Of a DNA stretch of 64,000 bases, positions 37,438 through 50,687 are shown in pieces; position 1 is the stretch's first letter, and each line of letters opens with the position of its first letter. The DNA is taken from NCBI GenBank assembly GCA_021209875.1, contig JAGYVD010000009.1:372001-436000 (forward strand). The letters are read 5' to 3'. The notes below the pieces were generated by a model that was not told the origin of the DNA, did not search any database, and saw only the letters and a program-made list of their open reading frames with translations. Origin of the DNA: Rosellinia necatrix. Taxonomy: Eukaryota > Ascomycota > Sordariomycetes > Xylariales > Xylariaceae. A program made the position numbers and the translations under genes.

Positions 37438-40400
37438 AAGTAATATATTTATATAACTAACAAATTTTGTTATTAAACCAAACTAACATTATTTTTTAAA
37501 TTTTTTAAAATTAAAAGATTTTATTTGTGGTTAAAAATTTAAGCGCGCGCGTTTTAATTTATCTATAAATAAATAATTAAGATAAATAAAACGTTATTTT
37601 AGCAGCTATTCTTTTTATATAAATTATATATTTTATTAAAGCTTATAAATAAACAGTTGCTAAAAAAATATTTAATAGTTTGTTTTATATTTTAAAAGTT
37701 ATTATTATTAAAATTATATATTTAAATATATTTAATAACCAAAGTGTGTTGAAATTTATAAATATAATAAATTATTTATTTTTATTTATTATTATACAAA
37801 AACGTTAATAAATATGTTTATTGAACAACTATAAATATATATATTATAATTAAAAACTAGAATGTTTTCTAAAATAGCTTTATTATTTTTTTTTTAAGCT
37901 TCTAAATTATAAGTTAGTAACCTAAAAATAATAACTAATAATATTTATATATTAAAATAAATATTTAAACATATTATATATATATTTAAATATTTTTTAA
38001 TAATATGTTTAATTTCTTTAAGCTTGTAATAATATTATGTTATCGTGTTTTATTATTTATATTAAGCTTAAATATAAACAACTTTGAAAAAATTTTAGCA
38101 AAATATTTTAAATCGGTATAATTTTTTTAAAATTATGCTGCTATTAAAACAACTTAGCTTAAACTAAAAACTTACGATTATTTTTAAAATATTAAAAATA
38201 AAGTAACGTTTTAATTAATATTTTATATAAAAATATAAAAATTATAAAAATATTATTTAATTTAGTTTTAAAGTTAAGTAAACAGTTTTAAAATTACTAA
38301 ACTTTTAAAATATTAATTTTAAATTTTTAATAACATAGAACTTAAAACTATAAGTAATTAAAAATAATATTAAAGCTAATAAAGCTATAAATTGGTTATT
38401 TAAAATAAAACCTGCTAAAAAATAAAAATAAAACAATTATATTAACTAATGTTTAAATAGCTTATATATAAAATATAACTATAAATGCTTTAAATAAATT
38501 AAATATTATAACTATTATATTTTTTATACGTTTTATTAAATAAAAACTTTTTAAAAAAATAATAACTTAAAACTTTTATTAAATATTAAAACAATTTTTA
38601 TAAACGCTATAATAATAAAAATAAAACAACAACTATTATTATAATAAAAACTATAATAATAACAATCTATTTAATTTTTTAGCTTAAATAGTTTTACCAT
38701 TAATAAACGTAGTTATATTATATTAAGCTAATAAAAATAATTTATTTTAAATATAGCAGCTAAATTAAAAAAAAAACATATATAAAATTAAATAAAATAT
38801 TTTTAATATTTTTAACTAAAAATAAAAAAACGTTAATAATAAAAATATATAGCCGACAAAAAAACATAATTTATATAAACGTTTGTTTTTTATTAATTGT
38901 ATTAAATTATTATTAAAAACAAAAATATTTAAACATTAAACGTTTAATAAATAATTAATTTATTTAATTATTTATTTGCTAACTCAGCTTTATTATAATA
39001 AAATAATAAAATTTATATAAATAATGAATATATAAAAGAAAAACGGGCTTAAACATATTATTTAAAAACTATAAAAAAATTTAAAATATAAGCCGATAAA
39101 ACGTTTTAAAAGTTTATAAAAAAACTTATTTTAAAAAATATTGCAGAAAATTAAAACGTATTTTTTTAGTTTATTTAATATGAAATATAATACGTGAAAG
39201 CTATAAAAACGCTATAAAAAATAATAAAATTTAGTATAAAATTATAAAAAATATTTCCAACTAGTAAAAAAATATAATCTTAGATTAAATTAAAAATAAT
39301 ATCAGCAAATTTAATATTAGCTATTAAAACAACACGGTAAAAAAGCTATAATTATTCACCCCATTAGAAAAAACGTTGATTAAATAATAAATATTTTAAA
39401 AATTAAAACTAAAACAGCTGTAAACGTAATTATAAATAATATTAAAATTAAAATAAAAGTTATAACAACTAAAATAGCAGCTATAAAAAAAGCCGTAAAC
39501 ATGAGAACTAAAACTATAATAACTGTTAAAAAACAGAAAAAATAATCAAAAACTAAGAAAATATAATTAAAAATATAACTATAGTTATAATTAAAATTGA
39601 AATCGTAAATATTTAAATTAAAAAATAATTAACGTTTATTTTATATATATTTTATAAATAATAATATAAAAAATATAAAACTAAACAAAATAATAATAAA
39701 ATATATACTGTTTTTATTTAATATTAAACTAAGCTTTTATTTATTTTTATCGAATTTATAAATGAGAAATTATTTTAAAAGTATATATAAAAAATATAAC
39801 TTTTATATTAAATCAAAAAAATTACGATATTTTTTAATTATATATAAAAACATATTTATAAATATTACTTTTCAAAACTATGTTTATATACTTAATTTTC
39901 TAAGCATTTATAAAATTATGTTAAAGCTAAAAATAATACTATTAAATAAACTAAAACAAAAAATAAAACTATTAGAAAAATAAAAAAGCTAAATTATAAC
40001 ATGTTAAAAATATGTTCTAACGTAATATATAAATCTGCTAATAATATTTTTAACTTTAAAATCTTTATAATTAAAACGTTAAATATTAATAATAAATATA
40101 ATAAAATATTCTAATTAAATTATATATATTTATAAATTAATGCTAAGCTGTTTTTAATTAAATAAAACTAATAAATTTACATTGATTTAAATATTAAAAA
40201 ACTATTATTAGCAAATTTCTTTTCAATATTTTAATATATAAAACAGTTTTTAGTTAAGTTAAATTTATCGTTTTAAAAATAAATCGATTAAAGTTAAAAA
40301 AAGCTAAGTATATTTTTTATGTTAAAAAATAAACAGAACTATAAAACTTAAAACATTTAAACGTAAAAAAAAAAGAAAAACTATTTAAAACTAAAAATAC

Positions 40401-43400
40401 TATTTAATAATAACTTTTTCTATTTATATAAAGCTATAATTGATTATAAATTAAAAGCATTTATTTATTAAGCTAAAAAATAAATAAATTTATAGTTTGA
40501 TTTAATATATTTATTTATAGTTGCAAATATATATAAGAGATTATTAGTTAAAAAATATAAAACTATAAAATAAAAAAAGCTGATTTTATAACAAAATATA
40601 AACTTTTATTAAATAATAAATATTTTTATTTTATAGCTATATATAAAAATAATATATATAGCTTAATTAATACTAAAACTTTTAATATTTTTATAAATTT
40701 TAATAGTTTTTATTAAAATATTTATTCTTAATGTTATTTTAAGCTAAATTAAATTTAAAAAAACAAAAATAATAAAATATATATAAGCTTTTAAAATTAA
40801 TAATAATAATTTTTATAGTTATAACTACTGCTTTATTATTAATAGAAGCAGCTTTAGCTCAAACTAATAAATAATTTTTAATAAATATAACTATTGCGGC
40901 TAACATAAAATTAAAGCTAAATTTTTATTAATTATAATAATAATTAATATAATATTAAATATAAAAACAATTATATATTTAAATCAAATAAATTATATAT
41001 TAAGCTTTATAATAACTTTTATATTAAACATATAAATAATTAATATATTTAATATTATATAAAAAATATTGAATATAAAATAATATATTTAAATATAACA
41101 AAAAAATTCTAAGCTAAACTTTTTAATAATAAAAATAAACTTAAAATTGAAAAAAAAATTTTTCAGTATTAAAAACTAAACAACTTTTTAAAACTATTAT
41201 TAAAAAAATATTTATATATATATTAAAAACCTTTAAAGCTTTTTAATTTATTAAAATAATTATATTTTATAATATTTAAATAAATTATAAAAACATAAAC
41301 ATTTTTTAAAAAACAACTTAAAAATTTTTTTTTAAAGTTAATAAAAATTAAATTAAATTTAAAACAGTACTTTGTTGATAAATAAAATATAAAAATATTA
41401 AATAATATTTATAACAAGCTATATAAAATAAATTAACTATAATAAATAAATAAACTAATATTTTTTGCTTGTTTTGTTTTTATTATATAATAAAAATATA
41501 TAAAATTAATAGAAGCTAAATAATAGTTAATTTTTAATAATTTAATAAAATAATAGTTTTAAATAGTTATTTATTATTTAAATAAAACAAAATATTTAAA
41601 AGCTTATAAAATAAAAATATATTATAATTATTAATATAACAGGATTTTTGAATTAATTTTTAATATATTTTAAATTTAAAAATATATTAATGATAATTAG
41701 TTTTTATAGCTTAAAATAATTTAATATAACAATAATAAAATATAATAATTTTTAATATATATATATAAATATATACGCTGATTAATATATAAATATATAT
41801 ATTATTATTAATATTTTATTAATAATTTTATTATATATTTTAATAATTATAAAATTATTTTTAATATTTTAAAATACTTTTTATTTTATTTTATGAAAAA
41901 ATATTATAATATTTTTGTAAATTTTTATTAACTATTTATTTATAAAACTTTTTAATTTTTATATAAACGTTTAAAAACTATAAACTATTATTAAGCAAAT
42001 ATAAATATTTTAATAATTAGTTTTTTAAAAATATTACAAGCTTTTAAAAATATTTTAAAACAAATAAATTTTTTATAATTTGATTTTATATTGCATTTAG
42101 TTAGCGGAACTATTATAAAATTAAAAACTAACTTCTTAATTAAAAATATACAATTTCTTTTTTAAATAAAAACAAATATATTTATTATGTTTATAATATA
42201 TATTATAAACTAATAAAAATAAAAATAGCTTTATTTAAAGCTATTTAAAATATTATCTGCTGTAAAATAATATTATAATATTATAATTTAAAAAACTGTT
42301 GTTTTATAAATAAATAAAGCTAAAAGTTGTAGTTTTAAAGTTATATTATTTTATATAAACAAAAATATAACTAAAACTTAAAAGCTTAATTTTATTAATA
42401 TAAATAAAATTAATTATATATTTTAGTCATAGTTTATTAAACTAAACATAAACTATTTAAATTAAAAATAGCTTGTTTTATTTAAACTGCTAAAAAATAT
42501 AAATAATAGTTTAATTTAATAAAAACAACGTAATTATATTTACAAACTATTTAGCAATTAAAAATATAATTAATTAAATATTATTAAATATAGCTGTTAT
42601 AGATTATATAAATATTTAATTTATTAACTTTTAATATACTTTTTAATATAGATTTTAAATATATTATTTGTTGAAAAAATTAAACTATATATTAAACATT
42701 TTAAGCAGACTAAAATTAATATAAAACGCTGTAAATAAAATAAACAAGTTATAAAAATTAAAAAACCGGCAATATTAAATTTAATATAAAATATAATAAA
42801 ATATATAATAAAAATAATAATAAATAACAAATAAAAACGGAATTTAAAAATATTATTAAATTACTATATAATATAATAAAATATTAAATAAGCTAAATAT
42901 TTTAAAATTTTGCTGGAACAATAGAAACGTTATAATATTTTTTAAATTTAAGCATTTTTTTTTATTATAAATAATTTAATTTAGAACTAGTATTAAAAAA
43001 TAAAACAATTATATGTTTTATATAATATAATTAAATAAATATTTAAAGCTATATATAATAATAAATATTACGCAGATTTAAAAAATTTTAAAAATTTTAA
43101 AAGTTTTTATTTATTATAAGTTTTAATTAGTTAAAAATATAGTAAATGTTGTTTAAGTTGCAATTTTAATTATATAAACAAATTTAAACTAATAAAAGTT
43201 TTAAATTAATATGTTTAAAAACATGTTGCTTATATAAATAATAATAATTAATTTTATATTAAAGCTATTTTTAATAAATATTAAAAATATTTAATAATAA
43301 TCAATAAATAAAAATATTATAATATATATAATTATATAATCACGATGTTATATTATATATTTAAATAAAGACTGCTTATTTTTAAAAATAAAAATATATA

Positions 43401-44282
43401 ACTAAAAACTAAGCTAATATAATTATAAAATAACTGCTAATTAATAATTAAAATTTTTAAAAGCATGATTTTTAACTAAAACTAAAAGTTTATATCTAAT
43501 TTTTTAAAAAATACACAAAGTTTTAAATATAAAACTATTCATAATTATATTTTATTATTTTTAAACTAAGAAATTATTTTAAAAGGAACTAAATAATTAA
43601 ATTAATAATATATTATTATAACTTTAAAAACTTTGAATTTAATTAAGTTAATTTATATTTAATATTATAATAAAAATTTAATATTATATAATTATAAACA
43701 ATATAATTTACTTTATATAAACAGCCATTTAGATTTAAATTATTCACACTTTTAAATTTTGTTATTAATTAATTTAATTAACTAAATATATAATAAATAT
43801 AAACTTTAAAACATTATTATAAATAAAACGTTAAGCTAGTAATAAATTTTGCTACAGCATAAACTAAAAAATATTATAATAGCAAATATTATCCATTATA
43901 ATTTATTTTTAATAAAAAATATTTTTCATAACGTGTAAAATTTTAAACAATAAAAAAATTAAAAATTTTTTATAAAATAAAAATTTAAAGCGTTATAAAA
44001 TCTATTTAATAATATTAATACTTTATTTAAAACATATATGCAGCTAAAATAATTTATTTAAATAAACTAAACTAACGCTTCAGCTAATAAAAATTAATTA
44101 ATATAAGCATTTAAATAATAATAATAAAAAAATATATAAAATTAAACAAATCTTTAAATACTACGTTAATAACAAAAAAACACCTTTTGTTTTAAAAAAA
44201 AAATTAAGCATAAAAAACGGCCCTATAAAACATTTTAACGCATTATTAAAAATAATAGCTGTTTTTCTATCCGCCGGCATTT
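37438..44282 (+). pseudogene. dead interior of family-D element
   Basis: A-rich, stops in all frames apart from two short open stretches. One at about 39421-39550 (+) gives 42 codons rich in Val, Ile, Lys and Thr (words AVNVIINNIKIKIK, KIAAIKKAVN). The other, 39762-39983, is listed separately. No pol motif recognised. Position 1.5-2.5 kb into the interior would suit gag, but that is inference. Confidence 0.45.
39762..39983 (+). pseudogene. 73-codon open frame in dead element, probably a chance or gag scrap
   Basis: ATG to TAA, rich in Lys, Tyr, Phe, Ile and Leu with no Trp, Gly, Pro or Asp, the composition expected from RIP-mutated sequence. It is on the presumed coding strand of element 37225-44495. 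No domain recognised; upstream is a TAA directly before the ATG. A frame of this length is uncommon in such stop-rich DNA, so it may preserve part of an old protein, but I would not call it a gene. Confidence 0.25.
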
Positions 44283-44495
44283 TAATAAAGTTGCCGAAAA
44301 AGCCTGTAATAATTAAACCACTAGCTTATATATTATTAAATTCAATAAGCTAAAAATAAGTTGCATAAGCTACAGCTAGCAACAAGTGGCCTACAGCCAC
44401 CTCTGCAGAAGTTAAATCTAGTTTTACTAGATTTCCCCACCTAGCAAAACAATTAATAAAGCATCTTTTTTTCTACCCTTATACTAATCTTCTTA
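44283..44495 (+). repeat. 3' LTR of element 37225-44495
   Basis: Same length and indel pattern as 37225-37437. The central 100 bp retain GC (GTGGCCTACAGCCACC, GATTTCCCCACCTAGC); the start hairpin is mutated to TTGCCGAAAAAG. Ends CTTCTTA followed by TAAAT. Confidence 0.9.
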
Positions 44496-44500
44496 TAAAT

Positions 44501-45018
44501 ATAATATAAAAATAACTGTATTAAAAATTAAATATTAACAATATATAAAAAGATCTTTAAAAACTACAATAATAATTATAAGCTAAACAGCAGCTAAAGC
44601 AATAAATATAACTAATATATTATTAATTAATATTAGCCTGCGGTTTAATATATTTTAAATTTCAAAAAGAAATATATATATTTTTAATAACTTTAAATTA
44701 TTAAACATATATTTATTAACAGATTTTATATTAATAACTTTTATTATTGCCGCTATTATTATTAACATGTACTAAAGTTGTAATATAATTTAAAACCTGG
44801 ACTTAACTGCAACAAAAACTAATACGATCGCTTGAATAATTAACCCGTTAAAACAACGTAATATTTTTTAACAGGCTTTTTTTTAAATAAAGTTTTTAAT
44901 ATAGCTAATATCACTAGTATAATAAACATAATTAACGCAATAAATATAACTAATATAATTTATATAATAAAAATACTTATAATAAAAACAAGCAAATATT
45001 TAAATAAAATATTAAAGC
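44501..45018 (+). repeat. right arm of inverted repeat, segment 3
   Basis: Reverse complement of about 22500-23040. Compared with the left arm it shows shared blocks such as GTTAAAACAA and TAATATATTA. On the minus strand a semi-open frame gives hydrophobic words (GLIIQAIVLVFVAV, YMFNNLKLLKIYI) with several stops. Not recognised. It ends in AAAGC, the target repeat of the next insertion. Confidence 0.9.
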
Positions 45019-45191
45019 TGTTGAAGCCATCCTGTCGGAATCTTTTTTTCGGGAAACCTTTTTTCGGGAAGCTTTTTTTAATAAAGCTTTTTTTTAAAAA
45101 AGCTTCTAAGAATTACTGTATATGAGTTAATTTAAAAGGTAAATAAATAAGTTAATGTTTTATTTTTTATTTAATTCTTTGATGCTTATTA
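45019..45191 (+). repeat. 5' LTR of insertion 45019-57090
   Basis: Contains two copies of TTTTTTCGGGAA in tandem (45048-45080) and palindromic AAGCTTTTTT words. Better preserved in its first 60 bp. Directly after it comes TATAGTAGCTAGC, which could be a mutated TGG-type primer-binding site. Confidence 0.75.
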
Positions 45192-48100
45192 TATAGTAGC
45201 TAGCAACTTTAGTCAATTTTTTTTTTATACGGAACAGTTAGTTTTTCGGCAGACTTGTTTTTTTTTTTAAAAATATATTCTGTGCAATTTAATTAAAAAT
45301 ACGTTTTTTTTGTTAAGCTTGATTTTTAGCTGCTTGTTTTTTTTTTTTTTTATGTTATAATATTTATTTTTTTTGTTTCAATAAGCTTCAGCTTTTTTCG
45401 TTTTTAAAAAAAAAAAGTTATCGCGTTATTATTAAATTTTAATAGTTTATTATTAAAAAACTGTTACGGTTATTGATATTAACGCGTTATTTATAAAATT
45501 TTTGGTAAATTTTATAATTTAAATATAAACGTATAGTTTAAAAACGATTTTTATTTATAACATTTGTATTTATTTTGCATAATAACAGTTTTTTTTTTAA
45601 ATAGTTTTATTTTTTATTAATAGTTTTTGTTATAAAACCTTTTTAGTTTTATAAATTTATTAAATTTATTAGATTATTATTTTTGCTATTAAACAGCTGT
45701 TTTTTCTTTAAAACAACGATATAATATTTGAAATTTAAAAAATAGATTAGCCGCTGTTAATTAAACTTTTAAACTTTAATTTTAAATTTAACAAGTTTTT
45801 AAAACTTTTATTATTTTTTTAAGGAGGGAAAATACAGCAAGATTTAAAAGTATTTAATTTAAACTATATTTTAAAAAATAAATAGTTAATATATATATTA
45901 TTTAATAAGCAGTAAATAAAACTATCACACTTATTTTATTAAAAGCAGTTATATATAACCTTTTTATTTCAATCTATTTAAACTTACTTTTTTAAAACTT
46001 TAAAATTCAAACTATTATTATATCAAAAATATTAAAAAATATAATATTATAAAGCTTAAAAACAAACTTTTTTTTGTGTATATTTCTATTATTTTTATTA
46101 TTTAATTTATGATTATTATTATTTTTACTTTTATTTTTTTAAATCTGTTTTTTAAGTATTATTCAATAAAGGTTTCTAGCATTACATAATAAAAATAACT
46201 ATAGTAATACAGGTTTTTATATAAAATAATAATATTAAAAGCATAATAAATAATATATTTAAAGCAGGTAATATTATTTTTAAACAATGAGTTTGAATAT
46301 TAAATAAAAGTTAAATATAAAAGATTTATTTAATTAAAGATTTTTAACATAAGCGATTATATAACAGTTAAAAAAAAATGCTGGTTAAAAAAATGTTTGT
46401 TTTTTTACAGCTTTAATAAAACAAAGCGTTTTAAATGTTATCAAAATAAAAATATTATAAAAAAACCTTTTTCAGTTATTTTAATGCAATGCTTAATTCT
46501 AATACATAAATATATTAAATAATTTTATGAAAGCAATAATAAATACTAGTTTTAAATATATATTAAATAAACTTAAAATAAAATATTATAACAATATTAT
46601 AAACATTATTAAATAAATATTAATTTAAATATAAGCTATATTTAGAATTAAAAGCTGTTAAAACTTAAGTTTTGTTTTAAATATATAGTTTTATAATTAT
46701 ATATAAAACTGGTTTTATTTAAATTTATAACAGCTACATAAAAATAAGAGTTTTTATTAGTTAAAAATAATGGTTTTTTTATTTTATAACTTTTTATTCT
46801 TTTTATTATTAAAACTATTATTTTTTGATATAAAAATTAATAAATAATGTTATTTTTAATTAGAGAAAAATTAATAAAACAGCAACTTTATAACGCAGTA
46901 TAGTTATAACAACTATGAAAAATTTTATGAAAACAAAAAAGATTTTTAAAACTATAATAATATATAAAATTATAACAGATTTTAATTAAATAATAAAATC
47001 TTTTTGTATAATAATTTTAAAAACAAAAACTATATATTAAATATATAACGTTACGTTATTTATAAAAAACAAAAAAAATTATAATAAATAAAGCGTAAAA
47101 CTTATTATTAAATATAAAAACTATTTAAATAAATATTTAATAAATAAGTTTAACTATAATAAATTTTAAAAAGAATCATGTTAATATTAATAATAAAATA
47201 TTATTATTTATGAACAACAGTTAATTAAAAGCTTGAAAACAGAACTTATTACAGCATATATATTATAATAAAAAATTAAAAAAAACTTTTTATTTAATAT
47301 TTTAATAAAAAAGTAAAAATAATAATACTGTTTATCTGATTTTTTAACATAAATTGATTAAATATTTAATAAAAAAACCTAAACGTTATATAATACTATT
47401 ATTATAATATATAATTTTAAAATAAAACTGTTTTTTTGTTTATATAATTAAAAAATAATATATTAAATAAAAGTGTTATTATAATTATTAAAAATAATTA
47501 CTTTAAGCTAAATAAAACAAAAGTTTTTTAGCTAAAAATATATTTAATATAATATATATAACATAAAATAATATTTTATATACTATAAAACTGTGTTTAA
47601 TAAAAATATATATTTGTAATTATATGTTATATTTGATAATATAAACAAAATTATTATAATATATTTTAATACTGACTGTTTTATAATAATAATAATATAA
47701 AACTAGTTAAACTAATTTATATTATATATAAAAAATCCAGTTTAAGTTATTAATAATAATAAATAAAGTTAAAAGTTTAATTATTTTTATAGAAAAACCT
47801 AATTTTAGCTAAATATTGCCAAAAAATAAACTATATATTTAAACTAAAAGTGTTTTTAAATTAAAGCTTAAATTATAAATAAATGAAAACTAAACTTACT
47901 GCTAAAAATAAACTTTATAAATATAAATAAAGCTATTATTATTTTTTATGAAAATTAGTTATATTTAAAAGCTGCAATAATATTATTATATTAATAAAAA
48001 TTTGTATTAAAACCCAGTTAATAAAATAACGCCTTATAATAACAGTTAATATTATAATATTATTATATATTATAACTATAATATGAATTGTTTATGCTAA

Positions 48101-48510
48101 TTCTTTATAATAAAATAATAATAACTTTTATTAAGATTATATATTTATATTAATAATTATAAAAGCACTAAAAGCAATAATATTTTTATAAGCTTAAAAC
48201 CTATTTTTTATTAATTAAACTTACTTAAATATTATTATATAATTGAAGATATATATAAATATAATATTAAATGATTAAAATAATAATTATATATATATTA
48301 TATAAAAAATAAACTTGTTAGCTGCTGCGTTAATATTAAAATATCTATAAGTAATTTTTATATGTTATAAAAGTTCACTAATAATATCAATTAAAATATA
48401 ATAAAATATATTAAGTTTAATATATTCAAAAAATTGTTTTTTAATGTTTAAAAGCTTAAGTTAATATTTTAGATAAAAACTAAAAACAAAATATATATAT
48501 ATGTTTTAAA
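45192..48510. other. decayed interior, no gene; isolated purine run at 45821
   Basis: T-rich until about 45800, A-rich afterwards. AAGGAGGGAAAA at 45821-45832 is a 12-base purine run retaining G in a context where G is rare; it could be a polypurine tract from another LTR element, with LTR sequence starting at TACAGC. No open frame. The switch of skew near 45810 suggests a junction between two elements. Confidence 0.45.
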
Positions 48511-48618
48511 CAGGGTTGGCAAATTTGTATGTAGTCCATATAGTACAGTGTAGTATACTACTGTAGTACTAGTATACTATATACTACATGTAGTCATACT
48601 ACAGTACTACTGTAGTAT
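48511..48618 (+). mobile_element. hAT-like transposon terminus with palindromic TAGTAC subterminal array
   Basis: CAGGGTTGGCAAAT at 48511 resembles the CAG-starting, GGCAAA-containing terminal inverted repeats of hAT elements. The next 95 bp are packed with TAGTA/TACTA words, including self-complementary GTAGTATACTAC and CTACATGTAG, as expected for subterminal transposase-binding repeats. The opposite terminus and an 8-bp target duplication were not found, so this may be a remnant or one end of a non-autonomous element that includes the satellite. Confidence 0.55.
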
Positions 48619-48719
48619 TTTAATTCCTTTTTTTTTTTTAAAATATATATTTTTATTTATATTATAATAATAATAATAATAATATTAAAAGTTAAATTAA
48701 TAATTATATTTATAACAAT

Positions 48720-49530
48720 AAAATTATTTTGTTATTACTAATAAATAAACGTAATATTAAGCTTATATTAAGTTGTAATTAAAAATAATGTATTAATAAG
48801 TAATAGGAATAAATCAAACTAATTAAAACTAATCGAAGTTTAAAGGACTCTATTATTTTTATTAATAAATAAGTGTATTATTAAGCATATATTAATTAGT
48901 AAATAAAAATAATATATTAATAATTAATAGAAATAAATTGAAACTAATCGAAATTAATTAAAGTTTTCAGTGTTTTATTATTATTAGTAATAAATAAATA
49001 TATTATTAAGCATATATTAATTGATAAAATGAATCGAAACTAATCAAAACTAATCGATGTTTAAAAGGTTTTATTATTTTTATTCATAAATAAATATATT
49101 ATTAAGTTTATATTAATTAGCAATGAAAAATAATAAATTATTAATTAATAGAATTAAATTAAAACTAAGCGAAATTAACCGAAATTTAAAAATATTATTA
49201 TTATTATTAATACATAAACGTATTATTGAACATATATTAATTAATAATTAAAAATAATAAATTAATAATTAATAAACATAAATCAATACTAATCGAAGTT
49301 TAAAAATTCTATTATTATTAATAATAAATAAGCGTATTATTAAGCTTATATTAATTAGTAATTAAAAATAATATATTAATAATTAGTAGAAATCAATCTA
49401 AACTAATCGAAATTCAAAATTTTTATTATTATTAATAATAAGTAACCGTATTATTAAGCTTATATTAATTAATAATTAAAAATAATAAATTATTAATTAA
49501 TAAAATTAAATCGAAACTAATCGAAATAAT
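48720..49530 (+). repeat. satellite of seven units, about 96-125 bp each
   Basis: The marker word TATTATTAAGC(T/A)TATATTAATTA recurs with its G/C position at 48761, 48885, 49010, 49106, 49230, 49344 and 49458, spacings 124, 125, 96, 124, 114 and 114. Each unit ends with one or two AACTAATCGAA words, a short internal repeat. The units differ by point changes and small deletions and keep ATG, CAT and TCG words, so the array is less RIP-like than its neighbourhood. It begins 100 bp after the hAT-like terminus. Confidence 0.85.
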
Positions 49531-49621
49531 TATTTTATATATAAATATACAGTTAGTTTTTAGTTTTTTTTTTTAAAAAAAATACTAACATTAAAACATA
49601 ATAAGTTTTATTATTTTTATA

Positions 49622-49937
49622 AAAATATAATAATAATAATATTTATTATTTAAATAATAATAGATTTTTAAGTCATACAACTGATTTAACCAACGTTTAT
49701 TCTCATATTTTAATTAATTTTGATACTAAGTTAATTAGTTTTAATAATAAATTAATTAATATATCAAATAACAAATCTAAAACCGAAAATAATACCAAAA
49801 GTTCAAATAATTTAAAATATTCTAATAAAAAGTTTTTTAAATTAAATAATGAAAAGTCTAGTCTTTATATAATGAAAAAGGGTTTATTTATTCGAACTTT
49901 GTTACTTATAAATCCCAAAAAAAACAGCAAATGCTAG
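49622..49937 (+). pseudogene. open frame of about 100 codons without start, unknown
   Basis: From just after a TAA near 49626 to TAG at 49935-49937 one + frame stays open, running through NRFLSHTTDLTNVYSH, INFDTKLISFNNKL and KSKTENNTKSSNNLKYSNKK. Only one ATG occurs, close to the end. The Asn/Ser/Lys-rich middle looks like real AT-rich coding or linker sequence, with CA and AC words in place. The last 20 codons lie in the dispersed repeat and are also open at 62597 (word TLLLI..KKNSKC, with an in-frame 6-bp difference). It could be the C-terminus of a transposon protein. Not recognised. Confidence 0.4.
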
Positions 49938-50687
49938 CTTAATATATTAAATATTTATTTATTTTTAAACTTATTAATCAATTTTTTTTAGTTGTTTTTA
50001 TTTAAAAACAGTTAAAGTTCAAAGGTTTTAATTTTCGAATTTTATAAAGCATTATAAAATTAAACACTTATATATTATATATAATAAAAAAAGAAAAAAA
50101 AAAAAAAGTTGTTTATTTATTATTTATTTATTTAAATATTTAGTAAACTTTAATATAAAAATTAAATTATAAAGGGCCTTCGACGTTTTTTAACTTATAA
50201 ACTTAAAAATAAGTTTAAAATAACATTATTTTTAATATAATCGTTCAAAATATTCATAATCATAAAATTTCAAATTTTATTATACATAATAATTTATTGT
50301 TTAATATTTTAAATTTTAAAAAATTTTAAACTAGAAGTTTATTATTTATTAATATTTTATTATTTATATTTACTAATAATTATTTAATGGATTTTATTAC
50401 AAACCGGAAATTTATTAAAGTTTTATTAAATTTAATTTCTTAAACTATCTTATAAGTTTTCAACAACAAATTAAAGCTAATAGTAAAAATAATAAAAGCT
50501 TTGTTATTATTTTTAATATATAGACTTTAAACTTTCAAACAAGGTTTATAAAAGTTATTATTTTGTTTATTATTTCGGATTTTAATTTAATTTATAAATT
50601 AATCGGATTTAAAAAATAACTAACTATTATCTTAGTTTAAATATATTGAATTATTTTTTAAATATATTAAAACTATATTTAGCTATT
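49875..50687 (+). repeat. 813-bp dispersed repeat, copy 1
   Basis: Direct repeat of 62597-63435, sharing the start AAAAAGG(G)TTTATTTATTC, GCAAATGCTAG, AGCATTATAAAATTAAACAC and the end AACTATATTTAGCTATT. The two copies differ by scattered substitutions and small indels. Sequence diverges sharply on both sides. It has neither TG..CA ends nor clear inverted ends, so the class is unknown. It could be the 3' part of an element that includes the open frame upstream. Confidence 0.85.

Larger units (their letters stand above)
37225..44495 (+). mobile_element. RIP-degraded LTR retrotransposon, family D, TSD TAAAT
   Basis: Two direct LTRs of exactly 213 bp (37225-37437, 44283-44495). TAAAT stands at 37220-37224 and 44496-44500, and the left arm shows the uninterrupted site near 23040. 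The outer TG and CA are both seen as TA, as expected after RIP. Both LTRs share a 12-bp insertion absent from the solo copy 35551-35752. The 6.85-kb interior is A-rich on the + strand, favouring + orientation, but neither a primer-binding site nor a polypurine tract is convincing. Superfamily not determined. The LTR 3' part (TCTTTCTTTCTACCC..) looks copia-like; the length suits gypsy. Confidence 0.9.

Noticed and set aside
42624..42830. 68-codon minus-strand frame of hydrophobic residues
   Set aside because: On the strand opposite to the presumed coding strand of element 37225-44495; made almost only of Ile, Phe, Leu, Lys, Tyr, Asn as expected from AT-rich noise; no signal of conservation.
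45033..45191. The TGTCGG-starting segment as part of the ancient arm
   Set aside because: The left arm lacks it and the flanking A/GAAGC duplication fits an LTR; kept as LTR of 45019-57090 instead, with the start moved to 45019.
48720..49530. CRISPR-like array
   Set aside because: Units are whole tandem repeats of 96-125 bp without short conserved repeat/unique spacer structure, in a fungal-type context.
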